Positions 1-9,570 of a stretch of DNA of 64,000 nt are shown one piece after another (position 1 is the first letter of the stretch; each line of letters begins with the position of its first letter). The stretch covers positions 1,364,001 to 1,428,000 of the forward strand of contig NC_045144.1 in assembly GCF_008831285.2 (NCBI RefSeq), read 5' to 3'. Position numbers and translations under genes: made by a program. The notes below the pieces were generated by a model. That model searched no databases and was not told the origin of the DNA. It was given only the letters and a program-made list of their open reading frames with translations. The stretch comes from Nymphaea colorata. Lineage: Eukaryota; Streptophyta; Magnoliopsida; Nymphaeales; Nymphaeaceae.

Positions 1-700
1 TAGGCACGTCCAACATGATCGTCTGATATGCCGAATGTAATGTTCAAGGCACCAGTCTGTTTCAGGTTTGCAACCAACCTATAGGCGTGCCTTTCAGCAT
101 TCACGGGCATGAAGTGTCGCTTCAATTGTTTGCAGAAGTCGTCGAAGGTCTTGATTGTGCAGTCCCATTCTCGATGTCCAACATTTTGCGCCGCCACAAG
201 CCACAGCGTCTCCCTCTAACAACATTGTTGGGGTCTTGATATTCAGATCTTCTTCTACGACGTTCTGCAGGTCCAGGTAGTAGTCGACTTGGAACAAAAG
301 TTGTCTCTTGGCTACCACTGTACTTCACCTAACGTTGAACGTCGATCCTACTGGTCCTCCCTTGGCTACTACTAGCTGAGTTCGTATGTAGCAGTCTCTG
401 ATTTGAAGCCCGAAGTTTAGCAACTTCGTCCAGCAAGGTCTTCTCCAAGTTAGAGAGTGATCGGTTCATGACCACTGACTCGTCCATCTGTTCCCGCATC
501 AACTTCATCTCCTCCTTGAATCCCTCAAAGGTCTCGGTAGCATAGCCAAGGGCTTCCTCATGGGTGGCCACATCTGCGACCAACCTATTCACCTTCCTTC
601 CAGGTTTCCCTGGTCATGGGCTGGGCTCGTCTCTACTAGATGGGCCGGCTCCTCGCCGTTGGCACCTCATAGATTGTATTGGGATGCCATGGCGTCTTCC
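1..700 (-). pseudogene. Ty3/Gypsy gag remnant (5' part, runs off the window edge)
   Basis: Reading the minus strand from about 700 down to 1 gives, across several frames, the layout of a plant Gypsy Gag. It opens with a heptad-rich, probably coiled-coil N-terminal stretch at 592-329 (motifs NRLVADVATHEEAL and LEKTLLDEVAKLRAS). A KYSGS motif follows, then the retrotransposon gag core with DYYLDLQNVVEED, TMLLEGDA, a decayed tryptophan-rich WRRKMLDIENGTAQ and, near 120-1, KQLKRHFMPVNAERHAYRL. Gag would coat the element RNA in cytoplasmic particles. The frame is broken: there is a stop upstream of the coiled coil, another stop after it, and at least two frame changes in the core between about 320 and 120. 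It lies directly downstream of the PBS and LTR at 773-1291, so this is the 5' end of one element. The rest of gag-pol would be to the left of the window. The family call is from recognised motifs, not a search. Confidence 0.8.
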
Positions 701-772
701 TCAACAACAGCAAGTTGGCGCGACAATCTACACCGACTCTCTGATCGCATCCCCAGATTGGGCAGAATTTGG

Positions 773-784
773 GCTCTGATACTA
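773..784 (-). other. Primer-binding site for initiator tRNA-Met (Gypsy element)
   Basis: The minus strand reads TAGTATCAGAGC, which is one mismatch from the canonical plant PBS TGGTATCAGAGC complementary to the 3' end of initiator tRNA-Met. It sits two bases from the LTR end (TG at 787-788 on the plus strand) and just upstream of the gag remnant, which is the expected order on the minus strand. Confidence 0.8.
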
Positions 785-786
785 GT

Positions 787-1291
787 TGTCACGGGTCGGC
801 TACTTCGGACCGCGCGGCATGGCAAACTCTCACTAGTAAGTCGCAAGCCTTCACCTCGTTCAAGTGGGCGCAGATTACTTGACTGCTTCTTCGAAACAGA
901 GACACAAAATACACAAGAGTGCGGAAAGAAAACTCGCAATATATTCACTTTAACAAGATGAGTACATCATGAGGGAAGCAAGTAAGCATTTAACTTTACT
1001 TACATAGGATGGCCGAAGCCGCTTAGAGAATTTCCATGCCGACCATCCAAAACAAGGAATCCCAATATTACACTTGGGGCCGTTTTGGGAGGGTACTCCG
1101 ACACAGGTGACCACTAAGCTTACACCATGACTCAACATAAGCAAAGAAAGTACATTTGCAAAGCAAAGGACTGTACAGACTCTAGATGCAGGGGAACATG
1201 CAGAGTTCTTTATTTGATTAAATAATCTTATTCCTAGTCCCATGAGTTCCTTTCGGCGATGGCCTGGGCCTCCTTTTTTACACCCCTACCA
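787..1291 (-). mobile_element. 5' LTR of the Ty3/Gypsy remnant
   Basis: This stretch starts with TG immediately outside the PBS spacer and can end in CA at 1291, giving about 505 bp. The outer boundary is uncertain (1291 to about 1330), because a second copy of the outer part at 16329-16462 shares sequence past 1291. The other LTR of the element is not in the window. Short open frames inside it look like non-coding LTR sequence. Confidence 0.6.
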
Positions 1292-1401
1292 TGTCCAATG
1301 ATATTGGTTCATGTCGGTCAGTACAGGGTTTGTGCCCGGTCCGGTCAAAGGACACCGAATGGATCAGGTTGGTCTTTCTTTGGAAGACTAAATGTAGAAA
1401 G

Positions 1402-1523
1402 TAAATGAGTGGCTGCTCGTTGTGTTCGGCCAGTCGCTACTTCTCAAACCAAATAATGGAAATAAATGAGTGGCTGCTCGTTGTGTTTGACCAGTCTTTA
1501 CTTGTCAAAATAGCAATCCAAGA
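1402..1523. repeat. 61-bp tandem duplication
   Basis: The motif TAAATGAGTGGCTGCTCG occurs at 1402 and again at 1463, followed in both by related sequence (GTTGTGTTCGGCCAGTC versus GTTGTGTTTGACCAGTC). This is a two-copy direct repeat with a period of 61 bp. The downstream stretch to about 1600 resembles 6615-6830 of unit A, so it is a local expansion inside an older duplicate. Confidence 0.75.
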
Positions 1524-2288
1524 AACTAGGCTGCACCCTGTATCAATGGTCCAGCCATACTGTTTTTACATGTATAAGGCCGGACCGGACCCACCAGTTA
1601 CCATTTGAAGTTTCTCATATGCCTTTTATGTGGGCAAATGCCCATCCTCATCTCTTTCTTGGGAAAATAAAATAACATATATTAATATCGAGTTACATGC
1701 ACAAGGTTGTACACACAAATGTATAGCAAAGGGGAAAAAAAAGAAAGGGGTTGGGGTATTTTTGACTCTTTTACAAACCCTTTTTGCCCTTCTAAAAATT
1801 TATTTTTATTTTTTACTTATTATGTACGATTTTTTATGCATAGGGGTGCAAACATAACCAGTTTCAAGTTTCAGTTTGAGTGAAAACTGAAATCCGGCTT
1901 CCCATAATGCCCATGCCCATGTGAGTAGAGCCAAATGTCCATCAACTGGCATAGCGCTTCCACCCTAGAGCCAAATGTCCATCAACTTTGCTTAGATTAT
2001 CTTGCAATCGAGTTATCATGTTCTAAGTGTAACATATATAGTTTTCCCGTACCTAACATATATGTTCAAGTATAATAATGTAATTGGTCTGCATGCCCTT
2101 CCGGCAGCCATTGCTTGTGATATCAAGTAGGTAATTTTTTGCTGGGAAACTGCCGAGGGAGCCCCTCCCTATATTGAAATGTCAAATAGGTAATTAAATA
2201 AATAATTTAATCAACTGTCTATGTCACTATCTTCTAGACACCAGCTGACATTGTAACATTTTGTGAGGGGACTATGTTGTAAGAAGGG

Positions 2289-2469
2289 CAGTAGCAGAGC
2301 TAAGGGTGGGTCGGTGTGCACCATATTTACCCATACCAGTTAGTCAAAAATTATATTGTGATAAAGCTGGACTCAGTTCCAGTCACATCATAGTGCCCAC
2401 ATGGGCACTATCAAACTCAGATCGGTGACTCAAGCGATGTTCAGTCAAAAAATTTGGGTACTGCCACTA
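2289..2469. mobile_element. hAT-type MITE (181 bp)
   Basis: The left end reads CAGTAGCAGAGCTA and the right end is the inverse of TAGTGGCAGTACCC, so the terminal inverted repeats are imperfect. The internal motif GGTGGGTCGGTGTGCACCAT is shared with the other MITEs here. Related copies elsewhere carry 8-bp target duplications, which supports the hAT assignment. The flanks of this copy no longer match each other. Confidence 0.6.
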
Positions 2470-2848
2470 AAGATCATGGCAACTTTCCTGCTTGGTGGGC
2501 CATTACAGATCCTTTGATGGGATTTTCATATGATCCGATCAGGTTGACTGAAAACTGGATTGGCCGGGTCATTCCTGAATATTCAAGGGATTCAAATAGA
2601 AGTCAAGAAGAATGAGGAGAGAAGGGTGGTGGAGGAGGAGAAACTGAACTTTAGCCACCAGCATTGTCATGGGATGTCGCTTGTTCACTTCTTCAATTGA
2701 TGCTGCTTGAGTTTTTGACACTGATGGTCAATGGCGAAGCTGCCAATTGGTAACATATTTATTACATGATTAAGAAAAAACTTAGTACAATCAATTGTCA
2801 GAAACTTCATTATTTTATCATCTATCTAGTTCCACCTCCAACCACGGT

Positions 2849-3031
2849 TAGTGGCAGCTAGAGTTAGGAATGTTGGACTTAGGGGCACTAATTTAAAGAA
2901 TCTCATACCTATAGGGTCACTGGTGCATATAAAGAAGCAAGTAGTTGAAAGCTTACGTAAAAATGAAAATAAAGAAATTTGATAGGACCATTTGGGCAAC
3001 TGCCTACACCAGCCCACGTATGACTCCACCA
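2849..3031 (-). mobile_element. hAT-type MITE, same family as 11294-11485, inverted
   Basis: The left end TAGTGGCAGCTAGAG and an internal GGGGCACT match the reverse complement of the right end of the 11294-11485 MITE. The right end (GGGCAACTGCCTACACCAGCCC) is the inverse of that element's left part. Length 183 bp. The target duplication is not recognisable. Confidence 0.55.
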
Positions 3032-3580
3032 AAGGCTCTAGCCCCATTCTCAATTTTTTGTACTTCCATGCATTTCATGGTCCTGACAATCAAAATAGGG
3101 TTCGTATAATATTTTAAAATAAAATTTGAATTCACACTGACAAATGCACATTTAAAATAAATAGCAAATTAAGTATATTACTTGCTTGATGATTGAATGC
3201 AGTGCGGAACCTTCAACAATATATATTTATTTGGGTAATAGTGAAAATGAATCCATTCTATAGACCATTCGTTTCTAATAAATGTTTATAACAATCGGAA
3301 TCAGAACCGAAACCCAATGCAAAACAATGTGCAGGCTGTCGGTAAGCTAAACCAGTATACTATTTTAAAAAAAACAAGTGAAAAATAGAAAAGAAAAAAT
3401 CTTGAAAGTATTTAAAGATAATTAAATAACGACACGGGGCAACAGCCACTGAATAAAACAGGTTTGCCAAACAATTCAAATTGACTTAAATTAATTCAGG
3501 CCAACTTTTATAAACACTGTTTTCAAATGCATGACATTTTAGTGGACCTCTTGCTTGTGGAGAAAACCCTTCTTTGTTAT

Positions 3581-3650
3581 GGGTGAGCGGGAGTGAACCA
3601 GCCACCTACATGCAGGAGGGGCAGAAGCTCTACTCGTCCCCTTTACCCTT
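3581..3650 (-). mobile_element. Candidate tRNA-derived SINE head
   Basis: The minus strand has GGACGAGTAGAGC, similar to the end of a tRNA D-arm / A box, and 27 bases downstream GGTTCACTCCC, similar to a B box (GGTTCGANTCC), followed by a CTCACCC acceptor-like end. The CTGC...GCATG..GG pattern in between resembles an alanine-type tRNA. The 3' end and target duplications could not be defined. A second copy in unit C is at 30480-30545. Confidence 0.4.
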
Positions 3651-4103
3651 GGGTCTAGAGAAACATCAAAACCAGGTGAATTTACAGTCACTCCCTTCAG
3701 TTTAGGACTAGCTCCTGCCAACCTTTATGGTTCATGAGAATAATGCTCATGGTATTGGAACTGACTACCTGACTCTCACCAAACTCTTAACTCGACCAGT
3801 TATTCTACTCTTCTCGGAGTAACCTGATCTCATTGTTTGAGCTTATGAAAAAGAGTACATATAAGACTATTGAAGCTTACAACTTTCTGGAGGTAAAGTC
3901 TTTTGTATAACCTGCGGTGAGACTTTTAAATTCTCTTAGGTGGAACTTGTTAAGAATAATATTCTGCTTTTTTATTCAAGAAACGTAACTGCATTTCAAT
4001 TAACAAAAAAATTAATCTTCTAATGAATTAAATGCTGAGCAGGTACTATATGTTCTGAATTTTAGCTACACATGCACTCGTTTAATATTCTTCAGTGATC
4101 CCA

Positions 4104-4253
4104 AAATCTGTTCCAAACATGTGTCAGCAACTTGAAAACATGTTGTGTACTAAATCCGTCCCATACATGTGTCAGGGACTCAAGAATATGTCGCTGTGTA
4201 CTAAATCTGTTCCAAACATGTGCAAGGGACTCGAAAATATGTCGCTAGCCAGT
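4104..4253 (+). repeat. Three-unit 51-bp minisatellite, open as 17-residue repeats
   Basis: Units start at 4104 (48 bp), 4152 (51 bp) and 4203 (51 bp). In one frame they read KSVPNMCQQLENM, KSVPYMCQGLKNM and KSVPNMCKGLENM, each followed by a short LCT-like linker. The frame stays open through the repeats. The paralogue at 31032-31184 has three 51-bp units with several amino-acid changes and no sign of constraint, so I call this a minisatellite rather than a gene. Confidence 0.7.
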
Positions 4254-4539
4254 ACACTGTGCAAGCTACAACAACCATCATTGTTGATGGAGGGTTAGCA
4301 TTGTTAGTTGCAAAGTTAAAAGACATTGTGAAGTTAACCGACTTATATAACCATCACAGAACACATTGTGTCATGGGACCGAAAATTCCATGGTCAAAGT
4401 TACAATAAGGTGTAGGCACATTCCATGGCCGTTATGCTAACTTACAGCAACTAGTGTCGCAACAAATACAACTAAGACACGATGGCCATTTTCATCGGTA
4501 ATCATTTGGGCAACGGGACTTGTGTTGGTGGAGTTTTGA

Positions 4540-4565
4540 CCGTCGCGATTACTTATTAGCGACGG
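4540..4565. repeat. Short perfect hairpin, GCGACGG type
   Basis: CCGTCGC and GCGACGG form a 7-bp inverted repeat around a 12-base loop. Related TAGCGACC motifs occur near 38236 and 53545. Such GCGACGG arrays are common in subterminal regions of plant CACTA transposons, but no CACTA terminus or transposase is visible here. In copy C the right arm has one mismatch. Confidence 0.4.
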
Positions 4566-5254
4566 ATTTGCCAGTATTAATGACTGTCAAGTTAAAGCCA
4601 CAGTTAATGTTCATACTCGCACAGACATATCTACATTAAGATTTAAACTTAAACGGAGGGGAAAACATCTTTAAAACAAGATACATATATTTATTCAACA
4701 TGAAAAAATAACACCATCATTCAAATTTGACGGATGCTAGATATTGTCATATAGCTCAAAATAAAATATTATTTGCTAAAATATAGACACTGTAGGGGTA
4801 TTAGCAACGGTTTATGGACTGTGGTAGTGTGTTTTTATAATAGTTTATCATGATTTCAACAACATTTTATGGTGCTTTCAACCATAGATTTTTATCCTTT
4901 TAAACACTGGGCATTCAACATGCTAGAATTCTCCGATATAAAAGTAATAGTAATATCTTAAGTAGTTTTAATTTTTATAGGTGAAGACTAAGTAGCACCA
5001 TTCTATGGCGTCTAATGATATTTTAATTTGATTACTATAAACTCATGCACAAAATGACTTTGATCATATCTAGAGGGTGCAAAGGATTCCATGTTTGGTT
5101 TTAAGTTAGGCCTCTTTCAAATGCATGACCCCAAAATATTAATTAGCTGACAAGCAAGTTCTCAATGATGGGAAACCTCTCAAAAACACAAGATCAGTGG
5201 GAACTTCATAGAAAAAGTCCTGTATATATGCTGCCAAAACACTATGACTGGCTC

Positions 5255-5653
5255 TAAGGGTAGGCGCTGGGCCAGGCACCAGACGGACAATTGGGACCAT
5301 TTGACCTACTGGCCAGATGAAAAAACTCACTGGGATAGCTGGCCTGGGTCGGGTATTGGGGGCTCGACTTGGCCCAAATACATACCTTTATACTTTTTTT
5401 TCCCACATTCTTTGGCATGATGCCAGCAGTCGACTCCCATACAAACTCTTGACATATTCCCAATGGTTTTCAAAAAATTAATAAATGAAAAGTGAAGAGT
5501 TTCAAATAAGGATAGATATCGGGTTGAGTACAAGATAAACATGAAGTTGATGGTCAGGCCCTGGCCCAATAACTAAACAGAACAGGCTTGGACTGCCAAT
5601 AAAGGCTTCGGGTCAGCCCAAGCACGGCTTTGTCAAGCCTTGGTCCAGCCTAA
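5255..5653. repeat. GGGCC-rich repeat with imperfect inverted ends (copy A)
   Basis: The left end (TAAGGGTAGGCGCTGGGCCAGG) and the inverse of the right end (TTAGGCTGGACCAAGGC) are similar. The interior has several GGCCTGGGTCGGG / TTGGCCCAA motifs. This looks like a non-autonomous DNA element of a kind common in plant intergenic DNA. Family not assigned, and no target duplication was found. Copies are at 38861-39259 and 54160-54555. Confidence 0.45.
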
Positions 5654-6039
5654 TGCTATTCCAGATCCGGTTCACCCACATTCATTTAGGTGAGAGCCAG
5701 CTTGCTCGGACCTTACCCAACCCTTTGACATCCCCAGGTTGGGTTAAACTGTTGATGCCCTCTTTGACCAACTCCAATGATGTCATTGATCGATTCCTCA
5801 AAAAAGCCAAACTGCAGATGCTGGACTGTAGATGGTCCGTGTGGGCCCACAGTTTGAGAGTGAGATCAAGCTGGGAGCTACTTTGTCAATATTTTGGAAA
5901 TTTCTCTGAATGAAATGTAAAATCAAGTGGAAACTGAAAGAAACCGGTAAGCACATCTACGTCTTTTGAAATGTGCGATTGGCGATGAATTGGCTAAATC
6001 ATGCTTCATTCCGAATCACTTGAATAAAGATTGGCTGAT

Positions 6040-6250
6040 TGCCTCAAGGCACATAGGGCAACTGGGCTGCAAGGCAGTTCATATGCAAGGAATTCAAGGT
6101 TTGAATCTTGTGGCCGCTGTCACATTCTAGTGTGTTATTTCTCTTGTCTGCAAACCATGGCAAGAACAACATTCGAGTTGAACGATGTACAGTACATCCA
6201 CCTTGGTGGTTTTATGAAGAAGAGAATTTCTTCTAAAACATAAATAAATA
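6040..6250 (+). mobile_element. tRNA-derived SINE, copy A (211 bp body)
   Basis: RNA polymerase III promoter-like boxes are present. The A box TAGGGCAACTGG at 6054-6065 has one mismatch to TRGYNNARYNGG. The B box GGTTTGAATCT at 6098-6108 has two mismatches to GGTTCGANNCC. They are separated by 32 bp. The body ends in a (TAAA)n-type tail. It is flanked by AATAAAGATTGGCTGAT (6023-6039) and AATAAATATTAGCCGAT (6251-6267), a 17-bp target duplication with three mismatches. The first bases of the right copy could be tail, but the GATTRGCYGAT part is not simple sequence. SINEs of this kind are mobilised by LINE machinery. The same insertion is present in units C and D. Confidence 0.8.
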
Positions 6251-6429
6251 AATAAATATTAGCCGATTTGTATAACACTTTGGATCAACCCAAGCCAAGC
6301 CCCTACAATTCAAGTCGGCTGATTCCAACCAACTTTTACAAGAGAAAAACAGAATGTGAGAGTATGAAGAATTAAAGTACCAATAAGGTGGATTGATAAG
6401 TATTACAATAGGCAACTCCTATTTATCAA

Positions 6430-6606
6430 GAATGATGCAGGAACATGTGGGTTTGTCTGGGCAATTGCCCACACAGCCACACAAAAATTATTAGTTTACT
6501 TGCTAAAGCTCCGTAGCTATTTTGCTGATTAGCATATGGCATCCCTCGGCCACTGATTTTCTGAAGGGGCGGCCTGTCAGCACTGAATATCTAGCTTTGC
6601 CACCGA
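6430..6606. mobile_element. Decayed MITE of the 11294 family
   Basis: Contains GTCTGGGCAATTGCCCACAC, matching the GGTGTGGGCAATTACCCACACC core of the 11294 MITE, and ends in GCTTTGCCACCG like its right end. The left terminus is not clear. A copy is in unit D (55268-55441). Unit C has lost it in a deletion. Confidence 0.45.
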
Positions 6607-8909
6607 CGAGTAACTGTGTTTTGTGGCGACCCATTCAAACTGCGAACAGATGAGGTCGGTCCTTTTCCTTTGGAAAAACTGTGGAGTCAATGGATGCTCA
6701 TCGTGTTTGACAAGTCCTGGATTTCTCAAAACGCAATCAGGGCAGGCCCATCCAAGAAACTGGGCTTGATCCATCGACGTCCAGCCGTGCTCTTCAGATG
6801 GCCGGACCACCATGTAACTTCTTCTTGATTGATGTTTAACATTTATATGCTTCCTACTGAGGCATTCTTCTAGGTCATGCACACAGACCTCACGTCGGCT
6901 AACAACGCTGGATGCAATGGTTTAGGCTACTTGTCAAAGAAAGAAAAATGTGACCCATGGATGCAATGGAAATCTGACACAAGAATATTCCATGCATTTC
7001 TCTCTCTAATAGCCCACATCGTCCATTAATCTTCCCACCATCCTTAAGAGCTGTTTTAGAAGGGGTGGTGACAGTTGCTCATGAAGAGGCAGTGAGTGGA
7101 GAGCGTTCAGCTGAGTTCGGGTAGATGGAGTTGAGTGCCCAGTTAAGGGTACCCAAAGTACATACCCAAGAGTAAGCGGACATTTTAGTAATTTTCAAAA
7201 GGTATGTCCTTTATAGCTTTTTTTTTTACTTCCACTTTTGTCTTCCCAATTTTTTTGTGTGTAAATTGGGACTATTTTCATCATAACCAGTTCACAAAAT
7301 TTTTTTGCATTTGTATGACACATATATAACCAGGTTTAGAGTTCAGGTCGACATGGGACAACATGAACATATTTGTATTAATGTAACAGCCATAATGAAA
7401 GGAGAGTACCCAGTCCAAGAAAAGGTATTATAGAAAAGACATATCTTCAAAGAAGAGGAGATATATATATATATAAGCATGTATGTATGAAAGAGTTAAA
7501 AAGTCTAAAATAAACATCATTTTATTAAAAAATTCAAAAGTACCCCAACCCTATCTTTTTTCCACTGCATACTTGTGCGTTCGGATGTGCACGCAACTCA
7601 ATTTCATATCGGGGCTTCAGGTCTGTAGGCGGTGTAGAGAAGAAATTGCACTTTGGCCACCATTATTGTCATGGGATATCGCTTGTTGATTTCTCAGTCG
7701 ATGCGATGCTGTGGATGAGATATGACTTTAAAAAATCTGGAATTGGATCTCGAATTGATGGACTAGCATTTGCTTATCCATCTATAGGAACAAGTTTTCT
7801 CAGACATCTTAGACTTAACTTCTTGCTTAGGTGGGCATCCGATATACTTCTGCTGACGTGTGTGGAGGGCTACATATCTATATGATCCAATATATTGCAT
7901 GCCCCAAGGTCTGATTTGTATAGGTTAAAAGTGAAAACTGGAAGGACTGCACCATCTTAGGCATGAAGTAACATAAAGCACCCATCTAAATAGATCTGTT
8001 TGTAAATTTCTGGTTTTCAATCTTTTTCATTGGAGGAAAGAGATCCAGGGAAATTGTGTATAGTCACTCACGCTCGGTTAGACTTCTGCTGGTAAGCAAT
8101 TTCCCGTACCAGTCATTGATACTTCCTTTTTTTAAATTTTTTTTATATACCTTAAAGTTGAAAGTTAAACTAATACTACCCCCCAGTCAGAAATTTGGCT
8201 TTGCTACTACCCCTTTAGGGTTCTATTTTTCTTCAGATTGATCTCTAGCTGAAAACCATTTTGGTGATTTTTGGACTCTGGTTAGTTTGAAGGCGTGAAG
8301 CGTAGACTCTCCATCCAACATGCACCAAACTCCACAAGTTAGTGATGTACTCCATATTTTGGTGATTGATTATAACCTTGCTTAGCTTATCTTGCAATCA
8401 AGTTGAGGAGTTACCATGTTCTAAGTTTAAAATATATAGTTTTCCAGTACCTAACAAAAAATTATTGTATAATAATGCAATTGCGCTGCATGAACTTCCG
8501 GCAGCCACTCCTTGTGAAAACAAAGAGCTTTTTTGCGTTCGGAAACTGTCGAGGAAGCCCCTCGTTCTATTCATGAGACATCAAATAGGTAATTAAATAT
8601 ACAAATGACAGTAATTAATCCACTTTCTATGTCATAATATAGATACCAAGATTGGAACATCTTGCCAGGGGACTTACGGTGGCTGGTGACATTAGCTAGT
8701 GATGTGACAAGTTCTTGCGTCATTTACTAGGGATTGCATGCAACTTTTTGTGTTTTCTGCATCCTTCTCCACAATCCAAGCAATTTTAAGTAATAGCGTT
8801 TGAATATTCTTGTGTTGAAGAATTCCAATCACCATTTGATCAATAAGAGAGACATCTTAACGTATTCCTTAGGTAACCACAACAAGTGGTGAACATGCTG
8901 TAAGAAGGC

Positions 8910-9039
8910 AAGTATAGAAGTGAAGTGTGGGTTGTTGAGATGATGCTGGACCTAGTTGCTGTCACATCATAGTCCCCACATCAGACCCAGGTCGGTGACT
9001 CATGTGCCCTTGAGCCAAAAAGTCTTGGCTCCACCACTA
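8910..9039. mobile_element. hAT-type MITE, second family (unit A copy)
   Basis: Flanked by AAGAAGGC (8902-8909) and AAGAAGGG (9040-9047), an 8-bp target duplication with one change. The right end is CACCACTA and the left end is AAGTATAGAAG. It is shorter than the unit C copy (157 bp) because of an internal deletion. Confidence 0.65.
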
Positions 9040-9481
9040 AAGAAGGGGTAGAGATCATTAGTTGGCGGGCTAGCGTGAAATTATTCATGTCATGAATCAA
9101 TTTTTTCAAAGCTCATAGTAATTTTGCTTTGCTGGGCCATCCTACTTCCTTTGATGGGATATTCATATGATCCATCTATTGTACAAGTTGACTGGAAAAT
9201 AAACGAATGTCATCATACTTTAAACTTGTTTAAGGGTAATTAAAATGGCTGATTAACAACGGATTTGTGTGATCATTTCTGAATATTCAAGTGATTCAAA
9301 TATGAACCTCCACGGCTGGATGGTTATTTGTTTGTTTGGTGTCGATAAAAAACATCACAAAAGATGCATTTGCAATGATCAATTACTTGACCATGGTTTT
9401 CAATTATGGAATCCAACTTTCATGGCAGTTTTTAACAATACAAAATAACCATCCGAGCACAGAAATAGCTGCCTAATTTCA

Positions 9482-9498
9482 ACACACACACACACACA

Positions 9499-9567
<69 letters not shown>

Positions 9568-9570
9568 TAT
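9482..9570. repeat. (CA)n(TA)n compound microsatellite
   Basis: Nine CA units followed by about 34 TA/AT units. The paralogous site is (CA)n only at 42986-43000 (C), short at 58652-58690 (D) and about 43 bp in B (25297-25339). Deletions in C and D start at this tract. Confidence 0.95.

Larger units (their letters stand above)
1667..4718. repeat. Segmental duplication unit A, left part (paralogous to 28488-31650)
   Basis: Nearly collinear with 28488-31650, starting at ATAACATATATTAATATCGAG in both. Shared landmarks are the MITEs at 2289 and 2849, a tRNA-like SINE head near 3581 and a 51-bp minisatellite at 4104. The right junction (about 4711-4720) is where copy C instead continues into the protease pseudogene and LINE. 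Part of this unit (1860-2750) is also a more diverged relative of 7630-9330. No protein-coding gene is recognised in it. Confidence 0.85.

Noticed and set aside
560-961. 133-codon plus-strand open frame
   Set aside because: Antisense to the Gypsy gag, PBS and LTR, which explain this region.
6031-6243. Possible functional tRNA gene in the SINE head
   Set aside because: The boxes fit a tRNA promoter but no proper cloverleaf with acceptor pairing can be drawn, and the target duplications point to a SINE.
9482-9570. Short regularly spaced repeats considered as CRISPR or centromeric satellite
   Set aside because: Pure dinucleotide microsatellites with no spacers. Unit lengths and a plant context fit neither.
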